Positions 23,780 to 32,488 of a stretch of 43,852 bases of DNA are shown here, one piece after another. The DNA lies in contig DATIQN010000037.1 in assembly GCA_035470785.1 (NCBI GenBank), forward strand, positions 1 through 43,852. Reading direction: 5' to 3'. The DNA comes from Croceibacterium_B sp035470785. Lineage in GTDB: Bacteria > Pseudomonadota > Alphaproteobacteria > Sphingomonadales > Sphingomonadaceae. Made by a program: the position numbers and the translations under genes. The notes under the pieces are model-generated. The model ran no database searches. It was not told the origin of the DNA and was given only the letters and a program-made list of their open reading frames with translations. Each line of letters opens with the position of its first letter. Within the stretch, counting starts at the first letter, position 1.

Positions 23780-25249
23780 ATGACCGACCCGCTGATCCTG
23801 GTGCTGGACGAAGGAACAACCTCGACCCGGGCGATGCTGTTCACGCGCGCGGGCGAGTTGCGCGGCAGCGCGCAGCGCGAGCTGACCCAGCACTACCCGC
23901 AGCCTGGTTGGGTCGAACACGATGCAGCGGAAATCTGGGGCAAGACGTTCGCATGCGCACGGGAAATGGTCGAGCAGGCCGGCGGCGCGGAGCGCATCGC
24001 CACGATCGGCATCACAAACCAGCGAGAAACGATCGTCGCCTGGGACTGCACGACTGGCGAGCCGCTAGCACGGGCCCTCGTCTGGCAGGACCGGCGCACG
24101 GCCGACTTTTGCGACGAGCTCCGATATGCGGGCTACGAAGACGCGGTGCGCGACGCAACCGGCTTGCTGCTCGACCCGTACTTCTCGGCGACGAAGATGC
24201 GCTGGTTGCTCGATAACGAGCCCACGGTGGCGGAGGCCGCGCAAGTTGGTCGGCTGGCGTTCGGCACCGTCGAAAGCTGGCTGGTGTTCCGGCTCACCGA
24301 AGGCGCGAGGCACGTGACCGACGCAGGGAATGCCAGCCGCACGCTTTTGTTGCCGCTGACCGGCGCGACTTGGGATCAACAGCTTTGCGACCTGTTCGGG
24401 GTGCCGCGAGCGGCGCTGCCGCAAGTCGTCGACAATGCGGGCAAGTTCGGGACGACGTCGCTGTTCGGCGCGCCGATCCCGATCACCGGCGTCGCCGGCG
24501 ACCAGCAGGCCGCGACGATCGGCCAGGGTTGCCTTGCACCCGGGGAAACGAAAGCGACTTACGGCACAGGTGCGTTCGTGCTCGCCAACAAGGGGCGCAA
24601 CGAGCCTCGCTCGCAACACCGGCTGCTCGGCACCGTGCTCTACCAGCTCGGGGGAGAGCGTTGTTACGCACTCGAAGGCTCGGTGTTCGTCGCCGGCAGC
24701 CTGATCCAGTGGTTGCGAGATTCCTTGCAAATGATCGTCCGCGCGGACGAGACCGAGGCGCTGGCGCGGTCGGTCGACGACACCGCCGGCGTCATCGTGA
24801 TCCCGGCGCTGTCCGGTCTCGGCGCTCCGCACTGGCGCGCCGAGGCGCGCGGCGCGATCACGGGCCTGAGCTTCTCCGCCACGCGCGCGCATCTAGTCCG
24901 CGCCGCGCTCGAAGCGATCAGCCATCAGACGCAGGATCTTGCCGCGGCTTTTGCCGCCGACGGCGCCGAGTGGACCGAACTGAGAATCGACGGCGGGATG
25001 AGCGCCAACGACTGGCTGGCGCAGGACATCGCCGACGTTACCGGTTTACCGGTCGTGCGCCCGGACTTTGTCGAGACCACCGCACTGGGCGCGGCCATGC
25101 TGGCGGCGGTCGGCGCCGGGTTGCACTCTTCGCTCGACGAGGCTCGCACGGCGATGATCGGCGGAACCAGGCGATTCGAGCCGGCGATGAACGAGGAGGT
25201 GCGCCAAGCGCGCCTGTCAGCCTGGGAATCCGCGCTGGCGGCGGTCTAG
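23780..25249 (+). CDS. glpK: Glycerol kinase
   Basis: A 489-residue FGGY kinase that phosphorylates glycerol to glycerol-3-phosphate with ATP. Key stretches are VLDEGTTSTRAMLF at the N-terminus, GITNQRET, HVTDAGNASRT, TKATYGTGAF, ALSGLGAPHW and RIDGGMSAND, all placed as in the family. ATG 23780 follows GGGAGAGG; the frame from 23651 would overlap the divergent MBL gene. No glpF or glpD is nearby. Its stop shares CTAG with the convergent DUF1465 gene. Confidence 0.95.
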   Translation: MTDPLILVLDEGTTSTRAMLFTRAGELRGSAQRELTQHYPQPGWVEHDAAEIWGKTFACAREMVEQAGGAERIATIGITNQRETIVAWDCTTGEPLARALVWQDRRTADFCDELRYAGYEDAVRDATGLLLDPYFSATKMRWLLDNEPTVAEAAQVGRLAFGTVESWLVFRLTEGARHVTDAGNASRTLLLPLTGATWDQQLCDLFGVPRAALPQVVDNAGKFGTTSLFGAPIPITGVAGDQQAATIGQGCLAPGETKATYGTGAFVLANKGRNEPRSQHRLLGTVLYQLGGERCYALEGSVFVAGSLIQWLRDSLQMIVRADETEALARSVDDTAGVIVIPALSGLGAPHWRAEARGAITGLSFSATRAHLVRAALEAISHQTQDLAAAFAADGAEWTELRIDGGMSANDWLAQDIADVTGLPVVRPDFVETTALGAAMLAAVGAGLHSSLDEARTAMIGGTRRFEPAMNEEVRQARLSAWESALAAV

Positions 25250-25713
25250 CGCGCGCCCATCTCGCGGCCGATGCGATCGCGCAAGTGGTGGATTGCGCTG
25301 GGATGCATGGCAAAGCGATCGCGCCACGCCTTGTCGAGCCGGGCGATGCGCGCGTGGAAGCGCTCGGTGCGGCGGATCAGCTCCTGCGTTTCCCAGCCGA
25401 GCACGTCGAGCAGCTCGCGTTTGCTCTCCGGCTGGGCGGGCGGAAGGCGCCCGTGATGGCGCAACTGAAATTCGCTGATCTCGCCGGCGAAATGTGCGCG
25501 CTGGTTCAGCAGCCAGGCGATCGCGTGCATCATTCGCGTGGTCGTGCGCAACGCCTCGCAGCTCAGCGCCACCCGGGCCAGGTCTTCGTCCTCGCCCACG
25601 ATGTCGAGGCGGCCCGACAAATCGAACGCCGCCCGGGCCTCGTCGGCGAGCACTAGCGCTTCGCAATAAAGCGATTCGATGATCGTCGGACTGAGGTCGG
25701 CGGGTTCGGCCAT
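25246..25713 (-). CDS. DUF1465-family protein (RcdA-related)
   Basis: A 155-residue alpha-helical protein without a signal or membrane segment. The DUF1465 family includes Caulobacter RcdA, a factor that helps deliver the cell-cycle regulator CtrA to the ClpXP protease. Visible family features are IIESLYCEALVLADEARAAF and CEALRTTTRMMHAIAWLLNQRA. Homology to RcdA supports a protease-adaptor role, but that is inference; sphingomonad copies have not to my knowledge been tested. Length fits the family. Confidence 0.82.
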   Translation of the reverse strand: MAEPADLSPTIIESLYCEALVLADEARAAFDLSGRLDIVGEDEDLARVALSCEALRTTTRMMHAIAWLLNQRAHFAGEISEFQLRHHGRLPPAQPESKRELLDVLGWETQELIRRTERFHARIARLDKAWRDRFAMHPSAIHHLRDRIGREMGAR

Positions 25714-25826
25714 GATGGTGCAACGGAGCTAGACCCCTTTCGGTGCCCGTCACAGCGCGGTAACCATAGTTTTCCCGCGCCGCGACCGCTTGTCCCGCCG
25801 AGACACGCATTGCCGGGGACGCGCGG

Positions 25827-26024
25827 CTAGGCAATGATGTCGGGCGTCAGGTAGTCCTCGATCATCGCGATCTGGTCCTTGAGCTGCAGCTTGCGCTTCT
25901 TCAGGCGGGCGATCTGCAACTGGTCCTGGCTGTCGGTAGAAATCAGCGCCGAAATCGCAGCGTCGAGATCGCGATGCTCGGTGCGGAGTACCGTCAGCCG
26001 CCGGCGTAGGTCCTCTTCGTTCAC
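25827..26024 (-). CDS. YdcH/DUF465 small protein
   Basis: A 65-residue coiled-coil-forming protein starting at GTG 26024. The pattern LRRRLTVLRTEHRDLDAAIS followed by IARLKKRKLQLKDQIAMIEDY is the DUF465 (YdcH) signature: two helices in a hairpin. Function is unknown. It is divergent, across 175 bases, from a second member of the same family. Confidence 0.85.
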   Translation of the reverse strand: MNEEDLRRRLTVLRTEHRDLDAAISALISTDSQDQLQIARLKKRKLQLKDQIAMIEDYLTPDIIA

Positions 26025-26199
26025 TCCCCAGGCCTTTCTCGCCGCGCCGTCGTAAGCCCACGGCTCGCCGCGCCCTAATTGAAGAAATAGGAGAGTTATG
26101 TTTTAATGACAATCGCCCGGCTTGGGCACCGTTCGAGTCGTCCCGAGTCGCGCCAAACGGGGGTCGTAAGGCTACCTACGCAGACCAGGAGAACACTCT

Positions 26200-26355
26200 A
26201 TGGACACCACGCACATCGCCGCCCTTCAGGCCAAGCATGAAGGTCTGGAAGCCCGGCTCCGCGACGAATTGAGCCGACCGGCCCCCGATGATGCGATCCT
26301 TCGAACCCTCAAGAAGCAGAAGCTGCGCATCAAGGAAACGCTGGCGCACATCTGA
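26200..26355 (+). CDS. Second YdcH/DUF465-like mini-protein
   Basis: A 51-residue protein: ALQAKHEGLEARLRDELSRP followed by LRTLKKQKLRIKETLAHI. It shows the same helix-turn-helix hairpin as the neighbouring 65-residue DUF465 protein (LKKQKLRIKE beside LKKRKLQLKD). AGGAGA lies 7 bases upstream of the ATG. The 175-base gap between the two divergent copies includes an AT-rich patch (TAATTGAAGAAATAGG) that may hold promoters. It precedes ptsP by 70 bases. Confidence 0.8.
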   Translation: MDTTHIAALQAKHEGLEARLRDELSRPAPDDAILRTLKKQKLRIKETLAHI

Positions 26356-26425
26356 TCCTGGTGTCCGTCGCTCGCGGCGGGAGGTAACGTTTTCAAAATC
26401 GCGCCGGATGCGATAGGCGCAGGCC

Positions 26426-28696
26426 ATGTCCGCCGCCGCAGCCGCTCGTTCGATCCTGACCCAGCTGCACGAGCTGATGGCCTCGCGCATATCGGCGCAA
26501 GGCAAGCTCAACCAGGTCGTCGACATCATCGGCGAGGCGCTCGATAGCGAGGTCTGCTCGATCTACCTCTTGCGTGAAGGCATGCTCGAGCTCTTCGCCA
26601 CCCGTGGGCTCGAGCAGGGCGCGGTCCACGTCACCAAGCTCGGCGTGGGCGAAGGGCTGACCGGCACCATCGCGCAGAACATCGAGACCCTGAATCTCGC
26701 CGAGGCGACCGCGCACCCCGAGTTCCAGTATCGCCCCGAAACCGGAGAAGAGAAGTTCCACAGCTTCGCCGGGGTGCCGATCGTTCGCCGCGAACGCGCG
26801 ATCGGCGTGCTCACCGTGCAGCACGTCGAGCCGCGCCGCTACGAGGACGTCGAAATCGAGGCGCTGCAGACCGTCGCGATGGTCCTCGCCGAGCTGATCC
26901 ACAACGCTGGCCTGGCCGACGACGAGTCGGCGGGAACACTGTCGACCAACCATACCGGGCAGGAAGTGCTCGACGGCTTGCAGCTGGTGAAGGGCCTCGC
27001 GCTCGGCCAGGCGGTGTTCCACCAGCCGCGCATCAATATCGAGCAGACCGTCGCCGATGATACCGAGGCGGAGCGCCAGCGGGTCTACCTCGCGTTCGAC
27101 AAGATGCGCGAGCAGATCGACACCATGGCCGGACAGGCCGAATTCGGTGTCGGCGGTGAGCACGAGGAGGTGCTCCAGACCTACAAGATGTTCGCCTACG
27201 ACGAAGGCTGGGGCCGACGGATCAACGAGGCGATCGATTCCGGCCTGACTGCCGAAGCGGCGATCGAGCGCGTTCAACAACGCACGCGGATGCGCATGCG
27301 CGAGATCGACGACCCGCTGCTCGCGGACCGGATGCACGATCTCGAGGACCTCGCGAACCGGTTGCTGCGGATCGTCTCGGGCCAGCTCGGCACCGCGGCG
27401 AGCGTAGGGTTGCGAGGCGATTCGATCCTTATCGCCAAGAACCTCGGGCCTGCCGAATTGCTCGAATACGACAAGCGGCGCCTGAAGGGGGTGGTGCTCG
27501 AAGAAGGCAGCCTGACGGCGCATGTGGTGATCGTCGCGCGGGCGATGGGCATTCCGGTCCTCGGCCGCGTGCGCAACGCCCGGGGGCGCATTCGCGAAGG
27601 CGATACGCTGCTGCTCGACGGCGATTTCTCAAAGCTGACCGTGCGCCCGGCGCAGGGCGTGCTCGACGCGTTCGAGGCGCGCTTTGCGATCAACCGCAAG
27701 CGCCAGGCGGCATACGCCAAGCTGCGCGACGTCGAGCCGTTCACGCGCGACGGGCAGCGCATCCAGGTGATGATGAACGCCGGCCTGCGTGACGATATCC
27801 CGATGCTCAGCCTCACCGGTGCCGACGGCATCGGGCTGTTCCGCACCGAGTTCCAGTTCCTCGTTTCGGCGACGCTGCCGGCGCGCGACCGGCAGACCCG
27901 GCTCTACCGCGACGTGCTCGACGGCGCGGGCGACAAGCCGGTGATCTTCCGCACGGTCGATATCGGCGGCGACAAGCAGTTGCCCTACCTCAGCAGCGAG
28001 ATCAGCCGCGAGGACGAGAATCCGGCGATGGGCTGGCGCGCGTTGCGCTTGGCGCTCGAACGCGAAGGCCTGCTCAAGGCGCAGGCGCGTGCCCTGCTCG
28101 AGGCGGCCGGAGGCAAGACCCTGAACGTCATGTTCCCGATGGTTTCGGAACCATGGGAGTTCGACGCGGCCAAGAAGGTCTTCGACCGCCAGCTGAGCTA
28201 TCTCAAGCGGCTCAAGCACAAATTGCCCGAGGCGATCAACTACGGCGTCATGCTCGAAGTGCCCTCGCTCGCCGAGATGCTCGATGTGCTGATCCCGAAG
28301 GTGGCATTCATCTCGATCGGCACCAACGACTTGACGCAGTTCCTGTTCGCCGCCGATCGCGGCAATCCGCGGCTTGCCGAACGGTATGATTGGCTCAGTC
28401 CGGCGATCCTGCGGTTCCTCGCCCGTGTGGTCCAGGGCACTGCCGGGCATCGCGTGCACCTCGGCGTCTGCGGCGAGATGGGCGGGCGGCGGCTCGAGGC
28501 GCTGGCGCTGATCGGGCTCGGCATACGCCGGCTGTCGATTACGCCGGCGGCGGTCGGTCCGATCAAGGAACTCGTGCGCAAGGTCGACACCGCCGAGATC
28601 GGCGCGGCAATGAAGCGCTGGTTGGCCACGCCGCCGCCCGATATGCGCGTGGCGCTGTTCGACTGGGCGGTAGAACACGAGATAGAAGTCGATTAA
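26426..28696 (+). CDS. ptsP: PEP-protein phosphotransferase PtsP (EI-Ntr)
   Basis: A 756-residue enzyme I of the nitrogen phosphotransferase system, passing phosphate from PEP to NPr. An N-terminal GAF domain spans about 15-165 (LNQVVDIIGEALDSEVCSIY). The PTS-EI N-terminal region follows, with the phosphorylated histidine H366 in GSLTAHVVIVARAMG. The PEP-binding barrel has DGIGLFRTEFQFL, SIGTNDLTQF and catalytic C682 in GVCGEMGG. All active-site residues are present. No NPr or EIIA gene is next to it. It opens a plus-strand run with rodZ-, cpoB- and tilS-like genes. Confidence 0.94.
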   Translation: MSAAAAARSILTQLHELMASRISAQGKLNQVVDIIGEALDSEVCSIYLLREGMLELFATRGLEQGAVHVTKLGVGEGLTGTIAQNIETLNLAEATAHPEFQYRPETGEEKFHSFAGVPIVRRERAIGVLTVQHVEPRRYEDVEIEALQTVAMVLAELIHNAGLADDESAGTLSTNHTGQEVLDGLQLVKGLALGQAVFHQPRINIEQTVADDTEAERQRVYLAFDKMREQIDTMAGQAEFGVGGEHEEVLQTYKMFAYDEGWGRRINEAIDSGLTAEAAIERVQQRTRMRMREIDDPLLADRMHDLEDLANRLLRIVSGQLGTAASVGLRGDSILIAKNLGPAELLEYDKRRLKGVVLEEGSLTAHVVIVARAMGIPVLGRVRNARGRIREGDTLLLDGDFSKLTVRPAQGVLDAFEARFAINRKRQAAYAKLRDVEPFTRDGQRIQVMMNAGLRDDIPMLSLTGADGIGLFRTEFQFLVSATLPARDRQTRLYRDVLDGAGDKPVIFRTVDIGGDKQLPYLSSEISREDENPAMGWRALRLALEREGLLKAQARALLEAAGGKTLNVMFPMVSEPWEFDAAKKVFDRQLSYLKRLKHKLPEAINYGVMLEVPSLAEMLDVLIPKVAFISIGTNDLTQFLFAADRGNPRLAERYDWLSPAILRFLARVVQGTAGHRVHLGVCGEMGGRRLEALALIGLGIRRLSITPAAVGPIKELVRKVDTAEIGAAMKRWLATPPPDMRVALFDWAVEHEIEVD

Positions 28697-28811
28697 CCAT
28701 CTATGGCGAGGCTGGCGCGCGACGAGCCGAGCTTGACTTGCGACCGTTGCGACCGTCTTTAGGCGGTCCAATGGGATCGCCAAACGACCCACACCCCCAG
28801 CGGGAGCGGGA

Positions 28812-29642
28812 ATGGACGAAGACGACGCCACAATCGAACCTGCGGCCAGCATCGGCGAGCGGCTGCGCGCGGCGCGCGAGTCTCGCGGCCTGACGCTCGA
28901 GCAAGTCGCCGCCGAAACGCGCATTCCGCAACGCCACCTGATGGCGATGGAAGCCGACGATTTCGGCAAGCTTCCCGGACGCACTTACGCCGTCGGCTTC
29001 GCGCGCACTTTTGCCAAGGCAGTCGGCCTCGATCAGGACCAGGTCGGGGCCGAGGTTCGCGCCGAGCTCGATGCGCAGCGCGAGGACGGCTACCGTCCTG
29101 CGAGCTTCGAGCCCGGAGACCCGGCGCGCGTGCCCTCGCGCGCGCTCGGCTGGTTCGCCGCGTTCGCGGTCCTGCTGCTGCTGGCCGGCGGCTTCTTCTT
29201 CTTCCGCACGATGTTCGCGCCCGCGGGTGAGTTGCCCTCGCTGGTGGAACAGCGACGGGCGGCGCAGCAGAAGCCTCAGCCGGCCGCCCACAAGCCAGCA
29301 GGCGCGCCCGAGGCTGCGCCGGTTGCCACCGGCCCGGTCGTGTTCACCGCGCTCCAACCTGGCGTTTGGGTGAAATTCTACGACGCCGGCGGCAAGCAAT
29401 TGCTGCAGAAGCAGTTGACGCAAGGCGAAAGCTACACTGTTCCGGCCGATGCCAAGGGACCGATGTTGTGGACCGGGCGTCCCGACGCGCTGGCGATCAC
29501 TGTCGGCGGCAAGTCGCTGCCCAAGCTCGCCGAGCAGCAACAAGTGATGAAGGACATTCCGGTGACCGCGCAGGCGCTGCTCGCGCGTGCGCAGCCGAGC
29601 GCTGCGCCGACGGGGGAAAACCCCTCGCCGGCAGCGACCTGA
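28812..29642 (+). CDS. rodZ: RodZ-like helix-turn-helix membrane protein
   Basis: A 276-residue protein. The N-terminal HTH_25 domain covers about residues 13-75 (GERLRAARESRGLTLEQVAA). A single transmembrane helix lies at about 115-135 (WFAAFAVLLLLAGGFFFF), then an Ala/Pro-rich linker. The C-terminal DUF4115 beta domain is about 178-245 (VFTALQPGVWVKFYDAGGK). This is RodZ architecture: a cytoplasmic HTH that holds MreB and a periplasmic domain, needed for rod shape. It follows ptsP by 115 bases. Naming as rodZ rests on architecture rather than full-length identity. Confidence 0.8.
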   Translation: MDEDDATIEPAASIGERLRAARESRGLTLEQVAAETRIPQRHLMAMEADDFGKLPGRTYAVGFARTFAKAVGLDQDQVGAEVRAELDAQREDGYRPASFEPGDPARVPSRALGWFAAFAVLLLLAGGFFFFRTMFAPAGELPSLVEQRRAAQQKPQPAAHKPAGAPEAAPVATGPVVFTALQPGVWVKFYDAGGKQLLQKQLTQGESYTVPADAKGPMLWTGRPDALAITVGGKSLPKLAEQQQVMKDIPVTAQALLARAQPSAAPTGENPSPAAT

Positions 29643-29758
29643 CCGCCCCGATCCCTCGACAAGCGAGTCCCGCCTTGGCACATTCGCGCGCGCCGTTCAG
29701 CCGCGGTTCGCCTGATCACGGCGAAAGAGCCAGCCGAGCGACTTGAGGAGGGATTTCG

Positions 29759-30712
29759 ATGCGTTTCACCCGATGGCAGGCCCCGAGGCATGGACTGCGC
29801 ACGATCCTGGCGGCGCTCGCGCTGACCGGCGTGCTCGCCGGCGCGAGCCCCGCCGCGGCACAAAGCGACGATGCGCGCGTGCGCAAGCTCGAGGACCAGG
29901 TCCGGGCGCTCCAGCGCAAGGTCTTCCCCGGGTCCGACGGGAAGTACTTCACGCCCGAAGTTGACACGTCGGGCGCGCAGACGGCTCCGGTGCGGCCGCC
30001 GGTCGGTGTCCCGGCCGAAACGCCGATGACCGACATCCTCAACCGGCTCGATTCGATCGAGTCCCAACTCAGCCGCCTGACGGCGCGCAGTGAGGTCAAC
30101 GAAAACGCGATGTCGAACCTCGAGAAGCGCGTCGACGCGCTCGAGGCGAAGACCGTGTCCGCCGCGCCGGTGCAGCCCACCGGCGCGATTCCCGTGCCGA
30201 GTTCCGACGGGCCGACACCCGCACTCAATAATCCGCCCAAGTCCGTGGCCGCCAAGGCCGCCGGCAAGCCCAGTGCCGCGCGGCTGGCCAAAGTCCAGGC
30301 GATCGCGAAGCCCGAGACCGGCAACCCGGGGGACGACGAATATTCGTACGGCTTCCGGCTGTGGGAAGCGGGGCTCTTCCCCGAGGCGGCGCAGCAGCTC
30401 AAGCTTTACGTCGACAGATACCCCAAGGACCCTAAGATCAGCTATGGCCGCAACCTGCTCGGGCGCGCCTATTTCGACGACAAGCAGCCCGGGGTCGCCG
30501 CATCCTACTTCCTGCAGAACTACCAGAAGGACCCCAACGGCGCGCGGGCGTCGGACAGCCTGCTCTACCTCGCCGAGTCGATGCTCGCGCTGAAGGACAG
30601 CGCGCGCGCGTGCCGGGCGCTTGCCGAGTTCAGCGACAAGTATCCGGCGCTCGCCACCGGGCGGCTACAGGACCAGTATGACAAGGACCGTAAGCAAGCC
30701 TCCTGCAAGTGA
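29759..30712 (+). CDS. cpoB: CpoB/YbgF-like periplasmic TPR protein
   Basis: A 317-residue exported protein. The signal peptide ends near AAAQS (about residue 35). A short coiled coil follows (RVRKLEDQVRALQRKV), then a second (LDSIESQLSRLTARSEVNEN). The C-terminal third has tetratricopeptide-like repeats (YSYGFRLWEAGLFPEAAQQL, then RNLLGRAYFDDKQPGVAASY), the CpoB layout. CpoB links peptidoglycan synthesis to the Tol-Pal complex. A GAGGAGGG site precedes the ATG. It overlaps tilS by 35 bases. Confidence 0.85.
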   Translation: MRFTRWQAPRHGLRTILAALALTGVLAGASPAAAQSDDARVRKLEDQVRALQRKVFPGSDGKYFTPEVDTSGAQTAPVRPPVGVPAETPMTDILNRLDSIESQLSRLTARSEVNENAMSNLEKRVDALEAKTVSAAPVQPTGAIPVPSSDGPTPALNNPPKSVAAKAAGKPSAARLAKVQAIAKPETGNPGDDEYSYGFRLWEAGLFPEAAQQLKLYVDRYPKDPKISYGRNLLGRAYFDDKQPGVAASYFLQNYQKDPNGARASDSLLYLAESMLALKDSARACRALAEFSDKYPALATGRLQDQYDKDRKQASCK

Positions 30713-31658
30713 GCGGGTAGCGCCCGCCGAGGCGGCGCGCTTCCTCGCCGAGCTCGACCGACTCTGTCCCGAAGGGGCGCGCGTGGGGCTGGCTGTCTCT
30801 GGCGGATCCGATAGCCTCGCTTTGCTCCTGCTGGCGCACGCGGCGATTCCCGATCGCATTGCTGTCGCAACGGTCAACCACGGGCTTCGTCCCGCCGCGG
30901 CCGGCGAGTGCGCGATGGTCACGCGGGTTTGCGCGGCGCGCGATATTGCCTGCACGGTGCTCGAAATCGAGACGGGACCCGGCAACGTCCAGGCTGCGGC
31001 GCGTACCGCGCGCTACGCCGCCCTTGCGGTCTGGGCCGAGAGCGAAGGATTGACCACGCTGGCCACCGCACACCATGCCGACGACCAGGCCGAAACGCTG
31101 GTCATGCGGCTCAACCGCGCGAGCGGGCTCGCAGGGTTGGCCGGGGTGCGGGCGCGAGGCTCCGTTCCCGGCGGTACGCTGCCCCTCTTGCGGCCGCTGC
31201 TGCATTGGCGCCGCGACGAGCTGGCTGCGATCGTTGCGCGCGCGGATCTCGAGCCGGTGCAGGATCCGAGCAACGCCGACGTGGCTTACGACCGCGTACG
31301 CATCCGGCAGGCGCTGGCGACCGCCGACTGGCTCGATCCCGAGGCGATCGCCGCGAGCGCCGAACATCTTGCCGAGGCCGACGAGGCGATCGAGTGGATC
31401 GTCGAGCGCCTGCTGGATGAGAACCTCGCAGTGGTCGATGGCGGCGTTCGCTTCCAGCCCGACGCGCCGCGAGCCGTGGTCCTGCGAGTCGTGGCGCGGA
31501 TCGTCGCCGGTTTCGGCGGCAGTCCGCGCGGAGGGGCCGTCTCGCGCCTGGTCGACGACCTCGAAAGCGGCACCGGTGGCAACGTCGCCGGAGTGGCGGC
31601 AACCGTGGAACAGGGCGGCTGGATGTTCCGGCCCGAAGCGCCGCGGCGGGCCCGTTGA
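30678..31658 (+). CDS. tilS: tRNA(Ile)-lysidine synthase
   Basis: A 326-residue enzyme that converts C34 of the CAU anticodon of an isoleucine tRNA to lysidine. The PP-loop ATPase motif SGGSDS is at 41-46. Further landmarks are NHGLRP, AHHADDQAETLVMRL, and LRPLLHWRRDELAAI. ATG 30678 has AGGA 6 bases upstream and lies inside the end of cpoB; translation is likely coupled. At 326 residues it is shorter than E. coli TilS (about 430), as usual for alphaproteobacteria, which have a reduced C-terminal region. Confidence 0.93.
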   Translation: MTRTVSKPPASERVAPAEAARFLAELDRLCPEGARVGLAVSGGSDSLALLLLAHAAIPDRIAVATVNHGLRPAAAGECAMVTRVCAARDIACTVLEIETGPGNVQAAARTARYAALAVWAESEGLTTLATAHHADDQAETLVMRLNRASGLAGLAGVRARGSVPGGTLPLLRPLLHWRRDELAAIVARADLEPVQDPSNADVAYDRVRIRQALATADWLDPEAIAASAEHLAEADEAIEWIVERLLDENLAVVDGGVRFQPDAPRAVVLRVVARIVAGFGGSPRGGAVSRLVDDLESGTGGNVAGVAATVEQGGWMFRPEAPRRAR

Positions 31659-31728
31659 CGCCCGATCTCCAGCATGGGCATAACTAACCTATAAGCGTCA
31701 AGATGTCAAGCAAAGTGTGCCAATACGG

Positions 31729-32406
31729 TTAGATGGCTATGAGCGCATCGCCGAGCCCGGCGCGCTTGCCGCGGGTGATGATCGCCTTGTCGCCGACCTT
31801 GGCGATGGCGAATAGCCTGGTCATGAACGGGTTGGGCGCGCCGATGCAGCCGTGGCTCGCCCAGCCGAGCTCGACCGCGTGCCCACCGTGGATTGCCACG
31901 CCGTCGCCGGTCAGCCGCAGGCTCCACGGCATCGGCGCGTCGCCGTACTTCTTGGAGACGTTGTGGCGTTCCTTGGACAGGATCGGGAAGGTGCCGAGCG
32001 GGGTCGGGTGAGCGCTCGTGCCGAGCAGGACTGCGGTCGCGCCGATCTCGTAGCCGTCGCGAAAGACGGACAGCACGCGCGCGTCGAGGTCGACGGTGAT
32101 CACCAGCGGGCCTTGGGGCACGCCCTTGTCGTCCCAGAACCACTGGCCGTACTTGATCGGCCCGTCGATCGGCAGGATGCGCTTGATCGTGAACGGCTCG
32201 ACGGGTTTCGGATTGGGGGCGGGCTGCGCTACGCGCACGGGCGCCGTCACCGCCGGGTCATTTTCTGTGAGCACTTTTCCCGTCGCGATCGGCTTGGACG
32301 CCGGCGGATTCATCGCTTGCAGCGCCTGGTCGGTGACCACGGCCGAGGCGAGCATCAGGAGCACGCCGAGCGTTCCGCCGCCGATCCATTTCACGAGAGA
32401 ATTCAT
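31729..32406 (-). CDS. L,D-transpeptidase (YkuD domain), single-pass
   Basis: A 225-residue enzyme that cross-links peptidoglycan through L,D-peptide bonds, or attaches proteins to it. The N-terminal hydrophobic segment (about 9-28) is a membrane anchor or uncleaved signal. The YkuD active site reads HGGHAVELGWASHGCIG, with catalytic cysteine in SHGC and the helper histidine in HGG. The ATG start at 32406 is preferred to GTG 32409. It converges on tilS with a 70-base gap that holds no gene. Confidence 0.9.
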   Translation of the reverse strand: MNSLVKWIGGGTLGVLLMLASAVVTDQALQAMNPPASKPIATGKVLTENDPAVTAPVRVAQPAPNPKPVEPFTIKRILPIDGPIKYGQWFWDDKGVPQGPLVITVDLDARVLSVFRDGYEIGATAVLLGTSAHPTPLGTFPILSKERHNVSKKYGDAPMPWSLRLTGDGVAIHGGHAVELGWASHGCIGAPNPFMTRLFAIAKVGDKAIITRGKRAGLGDALIAI

Positions 32407-32488
32407 CACATGGATAATGCCCGATTTACCATCGAGTGCCAGCCCCGATCGAACCGCGTCCCGCTGCGAGACGCCCGAAGCTCGAGTG

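Noticed and set aside
28751..28768. Hairpin GACCG-loop-CGGTC between ptsP and rodZ
   Set aside because: The stem is only five base pairs and no T-rich tail follows.
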